The position numbers and the translations under genes were made by a program. A model generated the notes under the pieces. It did not search any database. It had not been told where the DNA came from and saw only the letters and a list, made by a program, of their open reading frames with translations. From assembly GCA_937996625.1 (NCBI GenBank), contig CALKVA010000019.1:1-64000 (forward strand): a stretch of 64,000 nt of DNA, written 5' to 3'. Shown here piece by piece: positions 34,735 through 42,352 of the stretch (position 1 is its first letter; each line of letters begins with the position of its first letter). This DNA is from UBA5951 sp009936885 (lineage in GTDB: Bacteria > Pseudomonadota > Alphaproteobacteria > Puniceispirillales > Puniceispirillaceae).

Positions 34735-35511
34735 TTATCCCATTAATCGTTTTGTAATATCCGCTTCAGCCTGAAGCATTCTTGATGAGCCTGAAAATGC
34801 CTGTTGTGCCTTAATCATCTTGGCCATTTCCGCTGTTGCATCCGTGTTAGATGCCTCTAGAGCACCTGACTGGATTCGGCCAAAATTATTCTCTCCTGCT
34901 ATTCCAATTTTCGCAGCTCCGGACATAGGGGTTGGCTTATATTGATTCATACCAACTTCTTTAAGACCAGTTTCATTAGCGAATACGGCCAAACCAACGT
35001 TGCCAACAACAGTTGCCGAACCATTACTATAGATTGAATTTACAGCTCCATTTTCGTCAATTCGCACTTCTGCTAAAGACTCAATTTCGCCTTTCTCATT
35101 TTTTACCTGAAACGGAATTTTCAAATCTGACCCATTTTCTGATAATATCTTGTCTCCCTTAGAAGAAATTATGTTTCCTTCACTATCCATGGTGAACGAA
35201 CCGTCTCTTGTATAAGAAATTGATCCGTCAATTGATTTTGCGAGGAAAAAACCATTGCCATTTATTGCAATGTCGAGCGCGCCGTTAGTTTGGATGAAGC
35301 TTCCCTGTTGGTGATTACGCTGTGTGCCTACAAATCGCGTGCCTAGTCCAACATCGATATTATCCTTCAGTTCAACTTGTTGTGAATAAATATCTGTAAA
35401 TCCTGCTGAGCTTTTCTTAAAACCAATTGTAGAACCGTTAGCCAGATTGTGTGAAATTGCAGAAATTTCTTTATTGGAAGCATCCAATCCTGTTCGAATA
35501 ATATTAATCAC
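34735..35511 (-). CDS. Additional flagellar hook/rod-family protein (FlgE/F/G paralogue)
   Basis: 258 aa with the axial-protein N-terminus (IIRTGLDASNKEISAISHNL, ANGSTIGFKKSSAGF), the middle motif ALDIAINGNGFFLAKSIDGS, and C-terminal ALEASNTDATAEMAKMIKAQ then QAFSGSSRMLQAEADI. True flgE, flgF and flgG all lie at 16-22 kb, so this is a fourth member, isolated from the structural operon. The sequence is nearest FlgE/FlgG in style (GIAGENNFGRIQSGALEASN). SHNLANGSTIGF in place of NNLANxxTxGF is a divergent feature. It may be a minor rod or adapter subunit. A weak sigma-54-like element lies upstream. Confidence 0.85.
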   Translation of the reverse strand: MINIIRTGLDASNKEISAISHNLANGSTIGFKKSSAGFTDIYSQQVELKDNIDVGLGTRFVGTQRNHQQGSFIQTNGALDIAINGNGFFLAKSIDGSISYTRDGSFTMDSEGNIISSKGDKILSENGSDLKIPFQVKNEKGEIESLAEVRIDENGAVNSIYSNGSATVVGNVGLAVFANETGLKEVGMNQYKPTPMSGAAKIGIAGENNFGRIQSGALEASNTDATAEMAKMIKAQQAFSGSSRMLQAEADITKRLMG

Positions 35512-35557
35512 GGGTTATAATCCTTGAGAAAAATTTGAGTTATTTCAACAATGTTGA

Positions 35558-35575
35558 ATTCAAGAATCGTGCCGT
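35558..35575 (-). promoter_or_regulatory. Sigma-54-like element for extra rod/hook gene
   Basis: The minus strand reads ACGGCACGATTCTTGAAT. The -24 half (GGCACG) and the spacing fit RpoN, but the -12 GC is GA, which normally weakens binding strongly. The predicted start is near 35548, 37 nt before the ATG, the same leader length as flgP. The rest of the 186-bp gap to the next gene shows only AT-rich sequence. Confidence 0.4.
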
Positions 35576-35697
35576 AAAAGGGAGATGGCTGATTTTTTTA
35601 TTTCTGGTAAAATAATATCAAAGCTTTTATAACACTATTTTCATGTTTCGTAATTTATGCCATTATGAATTAAATTATAGAATGATTCGGAAACGCT

Positions 35698-36087
35698 ATG
35701 AGCAGCAATAATTCAAATGCACTAGTTCCTGTAAAAAACAGAAATTTACCCGCAGTCATTAAAAAAACAAAAGACGTATCTGCGCTCTCTCTCGTAAATG
35801 AGGAGGTATATCTCGCGGACAAACAAGCCGTAAGAGAGCAGCTCCCAGACATACTTGGCAGGGTTTTGGCTCGAATTTGGATAGACCAAAAATTTCATCA
35901 AAGCTTTTCAGAGGATCCACAAGGTACACTTCAATCAAATGGAGTGTTTCTGCCAAAATCGATGGATGTTGAATTTCAAAAACAAGATTCCTCCCGCCCA
36001 AGAATCGTTGTTTACGAACGAAGGGCACGTTCCAAATTTCGGACACGCATTTTTTACCTTCAGCTTGTAATGATGGCTGGCAGATAA
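35698..36087 (+). CDS. Small protein with NHLP-like (nitrile hydratase leader peptide) domain
   Basis: 129 aa with no signal peptide. Residues ~48-107 resemble the NHLP leader family of RiPP precursors and nitrile hydratase alpha N-termini: RVLARIWIDQKFHQSFSEDP, then LQSNGVFLPKSMDVEFQKQD and RIVVYERR. The family typically has an A/W-x-DxxFRxxLLxDPxxAL..GxxLPxxxxV pattern ending in a beta strand. The C-terminal ~20 residues are basic and aromatic (SKFRTRIFYLQLVMMAGR) with no Cys and no GG cleavage site, so a classical RiPP core is not evident. The downstream gene starts 5 nt after the stop. Function unknown; assignment is by pattern only. Confidence 0.6.
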   Translation: MSSNNSNALVPVKNRNLPAVIKKTKDVSALSLVNEEVYLADKQAVREQLPDILGRVLARIWIDQKFHQSFSEDPQGTLQSNGVFLPKSMDVEFQKQDSSRPRIVVYERRARSKFRTRIFYLQLVMMAGR

Positions 36088-36091
36088 GCCT

Positions 36092-36724
36092 ATGTGCTTT
36101 AAACCATTAATTATTGCAGTTCGCGTTTTACCTTTTCTGCTGGTGCTTATGGCTTCCCCCAATATGGCACTTTCTGATATAACCACAAGCAACATAACGT
36201 TCTCGGAGGCTGTTCAAGCAGTTAAAGATAAAAATTACCGACATGCTGTAAACTTATTTGAGCTCCAAGCTAATGCTGCTCAGCATGACGCTCAATATAA
36301 CCTCGCGTTATTATTGAAATCAGGAAAGGGCAGGCCCCGCAATTATCAGCAAGCATTATACTGGGCTTGGTCTGCTTACCTTGGTGGTATAGAGCCTGCC
36401 AAGGGTTTAAGTAAGGACATAATGAGCCTTTTGCCAGATGATGCACTAAAATTGACCAGAAAAAAAATTGAAGAGACTCTCCTTGATAGAATTGATATCG
36501 GCGATAAGTCAGCGTTGATGGAGTTAGCATTATTTTACGAGGAACTTTTAGAAGAGCCAAATTTTGAAGAAGCATATCTTTGGTATTCTATAGCGAGTGC
36601 CTTTTTACTTGAAGGAGCGATTATTGCCCGAGATGAAGTTGAGGTTTCAGTTGAGATGAAATTAATAGTGGAATTGCAAAATAGAGCAAGTGAGATATTT
36701 GATACGCTATCCACTATTAAGTGA
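36092..36724 (+). CDS. Exported Sel1/TPR-like repeat protein
   Basis: 210 aa. A signal peptide occupies residues ~1-27 (VRVLPFLLVLMASPNMALS). Helical Sel1-like repeats follow (HDAQYNLALLLKSGKGRPRN, YQQALYWAWSAYLGG; later ALMELALFYEELLEEPNFEE and AYLWYSIASAF). It is about the size of MotX, the Sel1-repeat T-ring protein of Vibrio sodium motors. FlgT and FlgP are present, so a MotX-like motor accessory role is possible but unproven. It probably forms an operon with the NHLP-like gene. Confidence 0.7.
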   Translation: MCFKPLIIAVRVLPFLLVLMASPNMALSDITTSNITFSEAVQAVKDKNYRHAVNLFELQANAAQHDAQYNLALLLKSGKGRPRNYQQALYWAWSAYLGGIEPAKGLSKDIMSLLPDDALKLTRKKIEETLLDRIDIGDKSALMELALFYEELLEEPNFEEAYLWYSIASAFLLEGAIIARDEVEVSVEMKLIVELQNRASEIFDTLSTIK

Positions 36725-36796
36725 TATGATTAAAGGAAATTATTATATTGATTAATCAGATAATCGGATATTTGATACTTTAGGGTGGAGGTAGAT

Positions 36797-36994
36797 ATGA
36801 AAGTAAAAGTTCACTGGATCATCGATGGCATTGTGGAGATTGAAGCAGACACGCTAGAACAGGCAGAAAAATTGATTGAGACAAAGTTAAATCAGTTAAC
36901 AGAAACAAATTCTGACGAAATGAAATTTCTTGGTGCAAGAGCAATGCAGGGGAAAGCTTACCTTCCTGGTTCTGCCGAAGACACTGAAAATTGA
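36797..36994 (+). CDS. Small conserved-looking protein (DpnD/PcfM-like pattern)
   Basis: 65 aa starting MKVKVHWIIDGIVEIEADTL. I prefer the ATG at 36797 to the GTG at 36785 because GGTGGAGG ends about 5 nt before it. A short beta-beta-alpha pattern (TVxGxVEVEAxxLEEAxxxV type) resembles DpnD/PcfM-like small proteins. Function unknown. Upstream are the Sel1 gene (72 nt) and downstream another small ORF (22 nt). Confidence 0.6.
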   Translation: MKVKVHWIIDGIVEIEADTLEQAEKLIETKLNQLTETNSDEMKFLGARAMQGKAYLPGSAEDTEN

Positions 36995-37016
36995 ATATTA
37001 GAGGAGTTACACGAAG

Positions 37017-37283
37017 ATGAAGATTTGTTCGGGTTATCTAATATTAGGGATCCTGTTACTTCAATTTTCAAATACATCTGAAGCAATTGCAGAGGGTAGG
37101 ATGTATATTCCTAAAGCGGAACCGACTATTAAATACCAACTTTGTCGATTACGAAAAGTAGACCGCGATGAAACTGGTACTGCTTGCCGGTATAAACCTC
37201 AAAAGGGAGGTGAGGATATCGTTGTTACTACGGAAGACCCTCGAACAGTTTGCCAGAGAGAATATACGTGTAAAATTAGATAA
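37017..37283 (+). CDS. Small secreted four-cysteine protein, unknown
   Basis: 88 aa with a probable signal peptide (YLILGILLLQFSNTSEAIA). The mature basic peptide contains four Cys (YQLCRLRK, GTACRYKP, TVCQREYTCK), spaced to allow two disulfides in the periplasm. No family recognised. GAGG lies ~12 nt before the ATG. Probably co-transcribed with the 65-aa gene upstream; it converges on the thiolase gene. Confidence 0.6.
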   Translation: MKICSGYLILGILLLQFSNTSEAIAEGRMYIPKAEPTIKYQLCRLRKVDRDETGTACRYKPQKGGEDIVVTTEDPRTVCQREYTCKIR

Positions 37284-37338
37284 TTAGTTATTTATGTTGG
37301 TTTATGAATGGAATCTGAGAGGTATTTTTTTTATTCAA

Positions 37339-38523
37339 CTATATTGCAGCGTCCAAAATAACACTTATTCCTTGGCCACCCCCAATACACATTGTTGCCA
37401 TGCCATATTTTCCATTAATACGAAGTAACTCATGAACTAGCTTGGTAAGTAAAATTGTCCCTGTTGCCCCCACTGGGTGGCCGAGAGCAATTGCGCCACC
37501 ATTTGGGTTCACGATATCAGCAGGCAACCCAAGTGCTTTGGAAACAGCGCACGCTTGGGCGGCAAAGGCTTCATTACTCTCAATCACATCGAGGTCACTT
37601 ATCTTAAGTCCTGCTTTCTCAAGGGCCATCTTGCTAGCAGGAACAGGACCCATACCCATAATATGGGGGGATACACCACCAAATCCATAGCTAACTATGC
37701 GGGCCATTGGCTCTTTGCCGGTTGAGCTAGTCATTGTCTCATTCGCAAGCACTATCGAGGCAGTTCCATCATTAATTCCAGACGCATTGCCAGCAGTCAC
37801 CGCGCCATCTTTTTTAAAAGCAGCTCTCAAGTGTGCCAGTGCCTCTTTTGAAGTATTTGGTTTAATATGTTCATCTTCGTCAAACATCAAACTGGCGCGC
37901 CGTTGTTTTACCTCAACAGGCACTATTTGTTTTTTGAAGAAACCAGCCTCAGCTGCGGCTGCTGCTCGCTCTTGAGATGAAATAGCAAATTCGTCCATTT
38001 CATCTCTAGAAATATTATATTCATCGGCAATATTCTCTGCCGTAACGCCCATATGAACGCCGCTAAACGGATCATGAAGTGCTCCCATCATCATATCCTG
38101 AACTGTTCCATCTCCCATTCTCGCTCCAAACCTGTGGTTCGCAAGCAAATATCCAGAACGCGACATCACTTCTACCCCGCCTGCTAAAGCAGCGTGTGTA
38201 TCTCCTAACTCGATGAGTTGGCATGCGCTTACAACTGCCTGCAATCCAGAACCGCATAATCTATTTACCTGAAAAGCAGGAGATGTTTCTGGCAGTCCTG
38301 CACCCATTGCTATGCATCTTGGTGAATACATATCCCTTGGTTCTGTATGTATCACATGGCCATAAACAGCATGTCCAATTTGTTCAGGGTTCAGCCCAGA
38401 TTGTTTAATAGCGTTGCTCGCAACACTAATTCCCAAATCAATTGGGGACGTATCTTTTAAAGCGCCACCGTAACCACCAATAGCAGAACGCAATGCCGAT
38501 AAAATATATACAGGATTACTCAT
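37339..38523 (-). CDS. Acetyl-CoA acetyltransferase (thiolase)
   Basis: Interconverts two acetyl-CoA and acetoacetyl-CoA, or cleaves 3-ketoacyl-CoA. The nucleophile Cys90 lies in NRLCGSGLQAV; the catalytic His is in NPNGGAIALGHPVGATG and the second Cys in MATMCIGGGQG. At 394 aa it is a normal thiolase II (PhaA/AtoB type). It is the last of five minus-strand genes that run from carbonic anhydrase. No phaB or phaC lies nearby, so PHB synthesis is not indicated. Substrate range cannot be fixed from sequence alone. Confidence 0.93.
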   Translation of the reverse strand: MSNPVYILSALRSAIGGYGGALKDTSPIDLGISVASNAIKQSGLNPEQIGHAVYGHVIHTEPRDMYSPRCIAMGAGLPETSPAFQVNRLCGSGLQAVVSACQLIELGDTHAALAGGVEVMSRSGYLLANHRFGARMGDGTVQDMMMGALHDPFSGVHMGVTAENIADEYNISRDEMDEFAISSQERAAAAAEAGFFKKQIVPVEVKQRRASLMFDEDEHIKPNTSKEALAHLRAAFKKDGAVTAGNASGINDGTASIVLANETMTSSTGKEPMARIVSYGFGGVSPHIMGMGPVPASKMALEKAGLKISDLDVIESNEAFAAQACAVSKALGLPADIVNPNGGAIALGHPVGATGTILLTKLVHELLRINGKYGMATMCIGGGQGISVILDAAI

Positions 38524-38550
38524 TCTTTATTTCCTTTAAAAAATATCATT

Positions 38551-39162
38551 TCAACATGTTGTTTTAGTAAAATGTAGTCTGCTGATAGATGCAAGTCCAA
38601 CATGACCAGGAGCATCATCAAGAATTTCATCTGTAACAGTAGACTTTATTAACCTGAACGAGGGTAGCTGATGTATAATTGTTTCTGTATCATATAGTAA
38701 ACTACTATCAGAAGGGCCCAAAGATCGATGTTTTAAATGCGCTTGTGAAAATCCCTCCATAAAAAAATGAGCACCCTCATGTAACATGCTACTGATGTTT
38801 AAAAAAATTGCCTCTCTCTCATGTGCAGCTACATGAACGAAAATCATAAAGCAGCATTTAAATTTTTGGTCGCAAGCACTCCATTTTGAGGCATCTGCAA
38901 CCATTCGTGTGATTTGAAGTCCAGATTTATAATCGGCTTCACGTGCCTTGCGTGTAGCTATTTCTGAGAAATCAATAGCGGTGACCTCTATGTCGGATGC
39001 TGCCATATAACGGCTATTTCTTCCCTCCCCATCTCCTATAAAAAGACATGGGCTTAACTCCTTATTATCTATAGCGAGGGATTTTTCGCAGATAAAGGAT
39101 GGCTTATTGCCAAATAGGGGCAAAGAGCTTTGAGCATATTTCTTATTCCATTTTTCGTTCAT
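38551..39162 (-). CDS. SAM-dependent methyltransferase, class I
   Basis: 203 aa. A Rossmann methyltransferase with a SAM-binding glycine-rich loop (CLFIGDGEGRNSRYMAASD), an acidic end of strand 2 (VTAIDFSEIATRKAREA) and MVADASKW. The pattern resembles TehB/UbiE-like small-molecule methyltransferases (NEKWNKKYAQSS N-terminus). The substrate is unknown. It sits between an MFS transporter and thiolase with short gaps, so it is probably in the same transcript. Confidence 0.8.
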   Translation of the reverse strand: MNEKWNKKYAQSSLPLFGNKPSFICEKSLAIDNKELSPCLFIGDGEGRNSRYMAASDIEVTAIDFSEIATRKAREADYKSGLQITRMVADASKWSACDQKFKCCFMIFVHVAAHEREAIFLNISSMLHEGAHFFMEGFSQAHLKHRSLGPSDSSLLYDTETIIHQLPSFRLIKSTVTDEILDDAPGHVGLASISRLHFTKTTC

Positions 39163-39186
39163 TTGACAATCATAAAGGCTTTTTAT

Positions 39187-40413
39187 TTAAAGATTGGTTT
39201 TTGCTGAAAAAATAGTTTCATGCCCAGCTCTGGGATGACGTGGTATCATAAGAGATAAAAAAACTGAAATAATAGCAAGAGCAGCTGCGAAAATAAAAAC
39301 TGAAGGAGGGGAGGTTATCCATAGATAACCAAGAAACGCTGGCAGTGTTACAGCTGCAATATGATTTATAGTAAATGCCAGCGCGGTTGTGGGAGCCAAA
39401 TCTGCTGGCGCTGCGATTTTTTGAAAATAGGTTTTCTGTGCAAATGCCATTGCAAAAAAAAGATGATCTACAACATATAAAACGGCGGCGACCCAAGCTG
39501 CCCATGAAAAGACGTAAACACCCCCATAAGCAATGAAAACCAATGTTAATCCGATATATTCGGTTGTAAGTGCCCACCGTTCGCCGAGTCTGGTTACAAG
39601 CCAGCCCATTATTGGGCCAAATATAATATTCAAGACAAAGTTGATAATAAATAGCCAGGTTATTTGATGTACTTCAAAACCAAATTTTTCAACCATCATA
39701 AAGGCAGCAAATACGCTGAAAATTTGCCTTCGCGCACCGGAAACAAATTGCAGAGCATAATATAGCCAATAGGCTTTCCTTATAATAATTTTTTTATTTT
39801 GTGGTGTTTTCTCTTCAAAACGAGGCCAAAAAAGGTAGGCTATAATCGCAAGCAGGATAGTCATTAATCCCGCACTTACATAAACCTGCTCGTAACTCAA
39901 ATCAAAATAAGCAAAACCAATTGCGATGATAAGATAGGTAACAAGTGAAGTTGCAGAGCCGACAGCAAGAAGCCATCCAAGAATTTGAGGAGCCTTTTTC
40001 TTATCAAGCCATTGAAGTTGTAGAGACTGGTTTACAGCTTCAAAAAAATGAAATCCGATGGAACTTATAAAAGTTGTTATAAGCAAACCGCTAAAAATTG
40101 GGAAATAACCAGTAAGCGCAACGGCGCCGCCAATTAGAATAAGAGAGACGACAGCTAGCCTTTGCTCCTTAATCACAAGGATTGCAAATATCACGGTAAT
40201 TGTAAGAAAGCCTGGTATCTCTCTTACAGTGTGAAGCCAGCCAATTTCAACGCCTGTAAAGGAAGCTTTTTCAATTACAAAATTATTAAGCAAGGCAATC
40301 CAGCTCGACATAGCGATTGGCATCGCAATAGAGACAAGAATTAAAAACCCGATAGGGGAGCGTATATGCTCTTTAAAGGATTTTGCCAAAAAAGCAGGGC
40401 TAATTAGAGACAT
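39187..40413 (-). CDS. Major facilitator superfamily transporter
   Basis: 408 aa with about twelve hydrophobic segments. Several helices carry MFS-like loop residues (GWLHTVREIPGFLTI, GPIMGWLVTRLGERWALTT). The C-terminus is short and charged. The substrate cannot be inferred. It sits downstream of the LysE-type gene (39 nt) and upstream of the methyltransferase (24 nt). Confidence 0.8.
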   Translation of the reverse strand: MSLISPAFLAKSFKEHIRSPIGFLILVSIAMPIAMSSWIALLNNFVIEKASFTGVEIGWLHTVREIPGFLTITVIFAILVIKEQRLAVVSLILIGGAVALTGYFPIFSGLLITTFISSIGFHFFEAVNQSLQLQWLDKKKAPQILGWLLAVGSATSLVTYLIIAIGFAYFDLSYEQVYVSAGLMTILLAIIAYLFWPRFEEKTPQNKKIIIRKAYWLYYALQFVSGARRQIFSVFAAFMMVEKFGFEVHQITWLFIINFVLNIIFGPIMGWLVTRLGERWALTTEYIGLTLVFIAYGGVYVFSWAAWVAAVLYVVDHLFFAMAFAQKTYFQKIAAPADLAPTTALAFTINHIAAVTLPAFLGYLWITSPPSVFIFAAALAIISVFLSLMIPRHPRAGHETIFSAKTNL

Positions 40414-40452
40414 TGCACTATTACAAACCTAACTAAAAATAAAAAAACAGTC

Positions 40453-41085
40453 TCAAAAACTGTCCCCAAAACTATTATGAATAACAGATAGGGCTAAGAC
40501 CAAAAGTAAAAGTCCGAATATGCAATCTCGAAAGCGAGTATAATTTAAAAACAAATATTTTACCAGTAGCGTATTTGCAACCAGCGCCGCCATGCAATAA
40601 GCAGCCACATCGATGAGGCTAGCTGTGGTTGCCATTACAACGCTTGTTAATAATGGTTGTGAGGGGATTACAAACTGACTGAATAGAGAAGCGAAAAAGG
40701 CGGCAATTTTTGGATTAAGAATACCTATCAAAAATCCATCTGTAAATGCAAAGCCAAGTTTGCGCGGGGTGTAGGTGTTTTCTGAAACAGGGGGTGTTTT
40801 GCTTGCAGAAATCAGCATTGATAAGCCCATCCATAAAAGAAGCAAGGCTCCTGATATCTGAACATAAAAGAATAGCTGATTTGCCGAACTTGAAAGCCAG
40901 CTAACCCCCAGCGCTGTGGTAATGGCATATACAAAAATCGCAAGCCCATGGCCGGTTGCGCCAAGTATGCCAGCTAATCTTCCGTACCTTGTTGTGATAG
41001 ATATAATTACAAGTAAACTAGGACCCGGTGATAGCGCGCCAGCTATGCAGATAATGATTAACGCGCTCCAATCTAGTGCTTCCAT
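40453..41085 (-). CDS. LysE/RhtB-family amino-acid exporter
   Basis: 210 aa with six predicted membrane helices. The hallmark N-terminal segment is ALSPGPSLLVIISITTRYGR, followed by GILGATGHGLAIFVYAITTA, then GFLIGILNPKIAAFFASLF in the centre. These are typical of RhtB-like efflux of homoserine, threonine or other amino acids; the substrate is unknown. It starts 2 nt after the carbonic anhydrase stop. Confidence 0.88.
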   Translation of the reverse strand: MEALDWSALIIICIAGALSPGPSLLVIISITTRYGRLAGILGATGHGLAIFVYAITTALGVSWLSSSANQLFFYVQISGALLLLWMGLSMLISASKTPPVSENTYTPRKLGFAFTDGFLIGILNPKIAAFFASLFSQFVIPSQPLLTSVVMATTASLIDVAAYCMAALVANTLLVKYLFLNYTRFRDCIFGLLLLVLALSVIHNSFGDSF

Positions 41086-41087
41086 CC

Positions 41088-41705
41088 TTAACTTTCTTCG
41101 GAGGAATATACAGTCTCTAGAGCCCCATTTTTGATATCAAACCTAAAGCCGTTTAACGCCAGACTCTTATTCGCTAATCTGTATTCTATCCAAGGACAGG
41201 CCTGCAAGTTGCGAATAGAATGCATGACATTTTCCCTCTCCAATAGCCCGCTATCTTGCTCTTGTTTGCGTGTGTGACAAAGCATTGAGAATTGCTCAGA
41301 TGCGGCGTTTCTGACCCAAATTGGGAGGTGATAAAATGAGCCAGTATCATTTTCACGAATGAGGTTTGATAGATAATTAACGCCGCCACAATTTGAGTGA
41401 CCCAGAACCATTATTGATTTTATATTTAGTCCAAAAATAGCATATTCAATTGCTGCCCATATGCTGTGGTTTTCAGCTCCCGCATCGAACGTAGGCACGA
41501 TGTTAGCAACATTGCGAACGCTAAAAACTTCCCCTGGTTGCATATTGAATAAAATCGCTGGATCTATTCTGCTATCAGAACAGGCAATCACAAGTAATTC
41601 TGGATTTTGTTTATCAGATAGTTCCCTCATTAAATCACTATTTTCATGATAATAGGACTTTAGAAAATGATTAAACTTCTCAATTAAACGTTTCTTTGTT
41701 GGCAT
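41088..41705 (-). CDS. Beta-class carbonic anhydrase
   Basis: Converts CO2 and bicarbonate. The zinc ligands are visible: Cys42 in ACSDSRIDP (with Asp44/Arg46), His103 and Cys106 in LGHSNCGG. 205 aa is standard. It is the first gene of a five-gene minus-strand run (LysE exporter, MFS, methyltransferase, thiolase). It could be named can or cynT, but no cyanate genes are nearby. Confidence 0.93.
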   Translation of the reverse strand: MPTKKRLIEKFNHFLKSYYHENSDLMRELSDKQNPELLVIACSDSRIDPAILFNMQPGEVFSVRNVANIVPTFDAGAENHSIWAAIEYAIFGLNIKSIMVLGHSNCGGVNYLSNLIRENDTGSFYHLPIWVRNAASEQFSMLCHTRKQEQDSGLLERENVMHSIRNLQACPWIEYRLANKSLALNGFRFDIKNGALETVYSSEES

Positions 41706-41838
41706 TTATGTTCCTAAATTAGGGTTTCGTTTTAGTCGTAGTCTTACTGGTAGTTTTAGTGTGGCTATCATTTGTTAAAAATCATTAGATATCTAACAGC
41801 TAAGCTGGCGATGGTTCACAGGGGTCATTCTTTTTTAA

Positions 41839-42171
41839 TCAAAATGGTAGCACAGGCATATTATTTTCATCAAGAGTAAGTAGCCAGGTTTTCTCTGACC
41901 CGGTAATAGGCAATTCTTGATACAAATGAGGAAATAACGCGCCGCCTCTTGAAGGCTCCCAAGTTAAAGATAAGTTTTTTGTGTTGAACTCCACAAGAAT
42001 TAGATTTTTCTGTCCGTGAAAATGTTTCTTCGCGGTTGCACTAAGCTGCTGCGGGGTTGAAAAATGTATAAAGCCATCTTCTAGATCAACCTGCGAGCCT
42101 TTATAAATGCCTGTGATACAGGCTGATTGCCATTCTTGAATCTGGCAGATTTTATAGATTTTATCACTCAT
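41839..42171 (-). CDS. DUF952 family protein
   Basis: 110 aa matching the DUF952 pattern: IYKICQIQEWQSACITGIYK, then DLEDGFIHFSTPQQLSATA, LTWEPSRGGALFPHLYQEL. The fold is known to be related to glutathione-S-transferase-unrelated small alpha/beta proteins; the function is unknown. It is separated from the carbonic anhydrase by 133 nt and is divergent from htpG. Confidence 0.88.
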   Translation of the reverse strand: MSDKIYKICQIQEWQSACITGIYKGSQVDLEDGFIHFSTPQQLSATAKKHFHGQKNLILVEFNTKNLSLTWEPSRGGALFPHLYQELPITGSEKTWLLTLDENNMPVLPF

Positions 42172-42251
42172 TTTTTTGCCATAATCAGGTGAAAACTACT
42201 AAAAGCACATTTTTCTTTTTGAACGGTAGGTAAAAACCAAAAACCATAACT

Positions 42252-42280
42252 CTTGAAACCTTATGCTGCTATGCCTAAAT
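42252..42280 (+). promoter_or_regulatory. Heat-shock (RpoH) type promoter for htpG
   Basis: CTTGAAA at 42252-42258 is a perfect sigma-32 -35. After a 15-base spacer, CCTAAAT at 42274-42280 is a fair alphaproteobacterial-type -10. It lies ~75 bp upstream of the htpG ATG, in the gap divergent from the DUF952 gene. Heat-shock control fits HtpG. Confidence 0.6.
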
Positions 42281-42352
42281 GCTATCTAGACCAGTTTATT
42301 CGTTGCTTGCTAGCAGACCGAATTTTAAAAAAAATAGAGGAATACTATAAAA

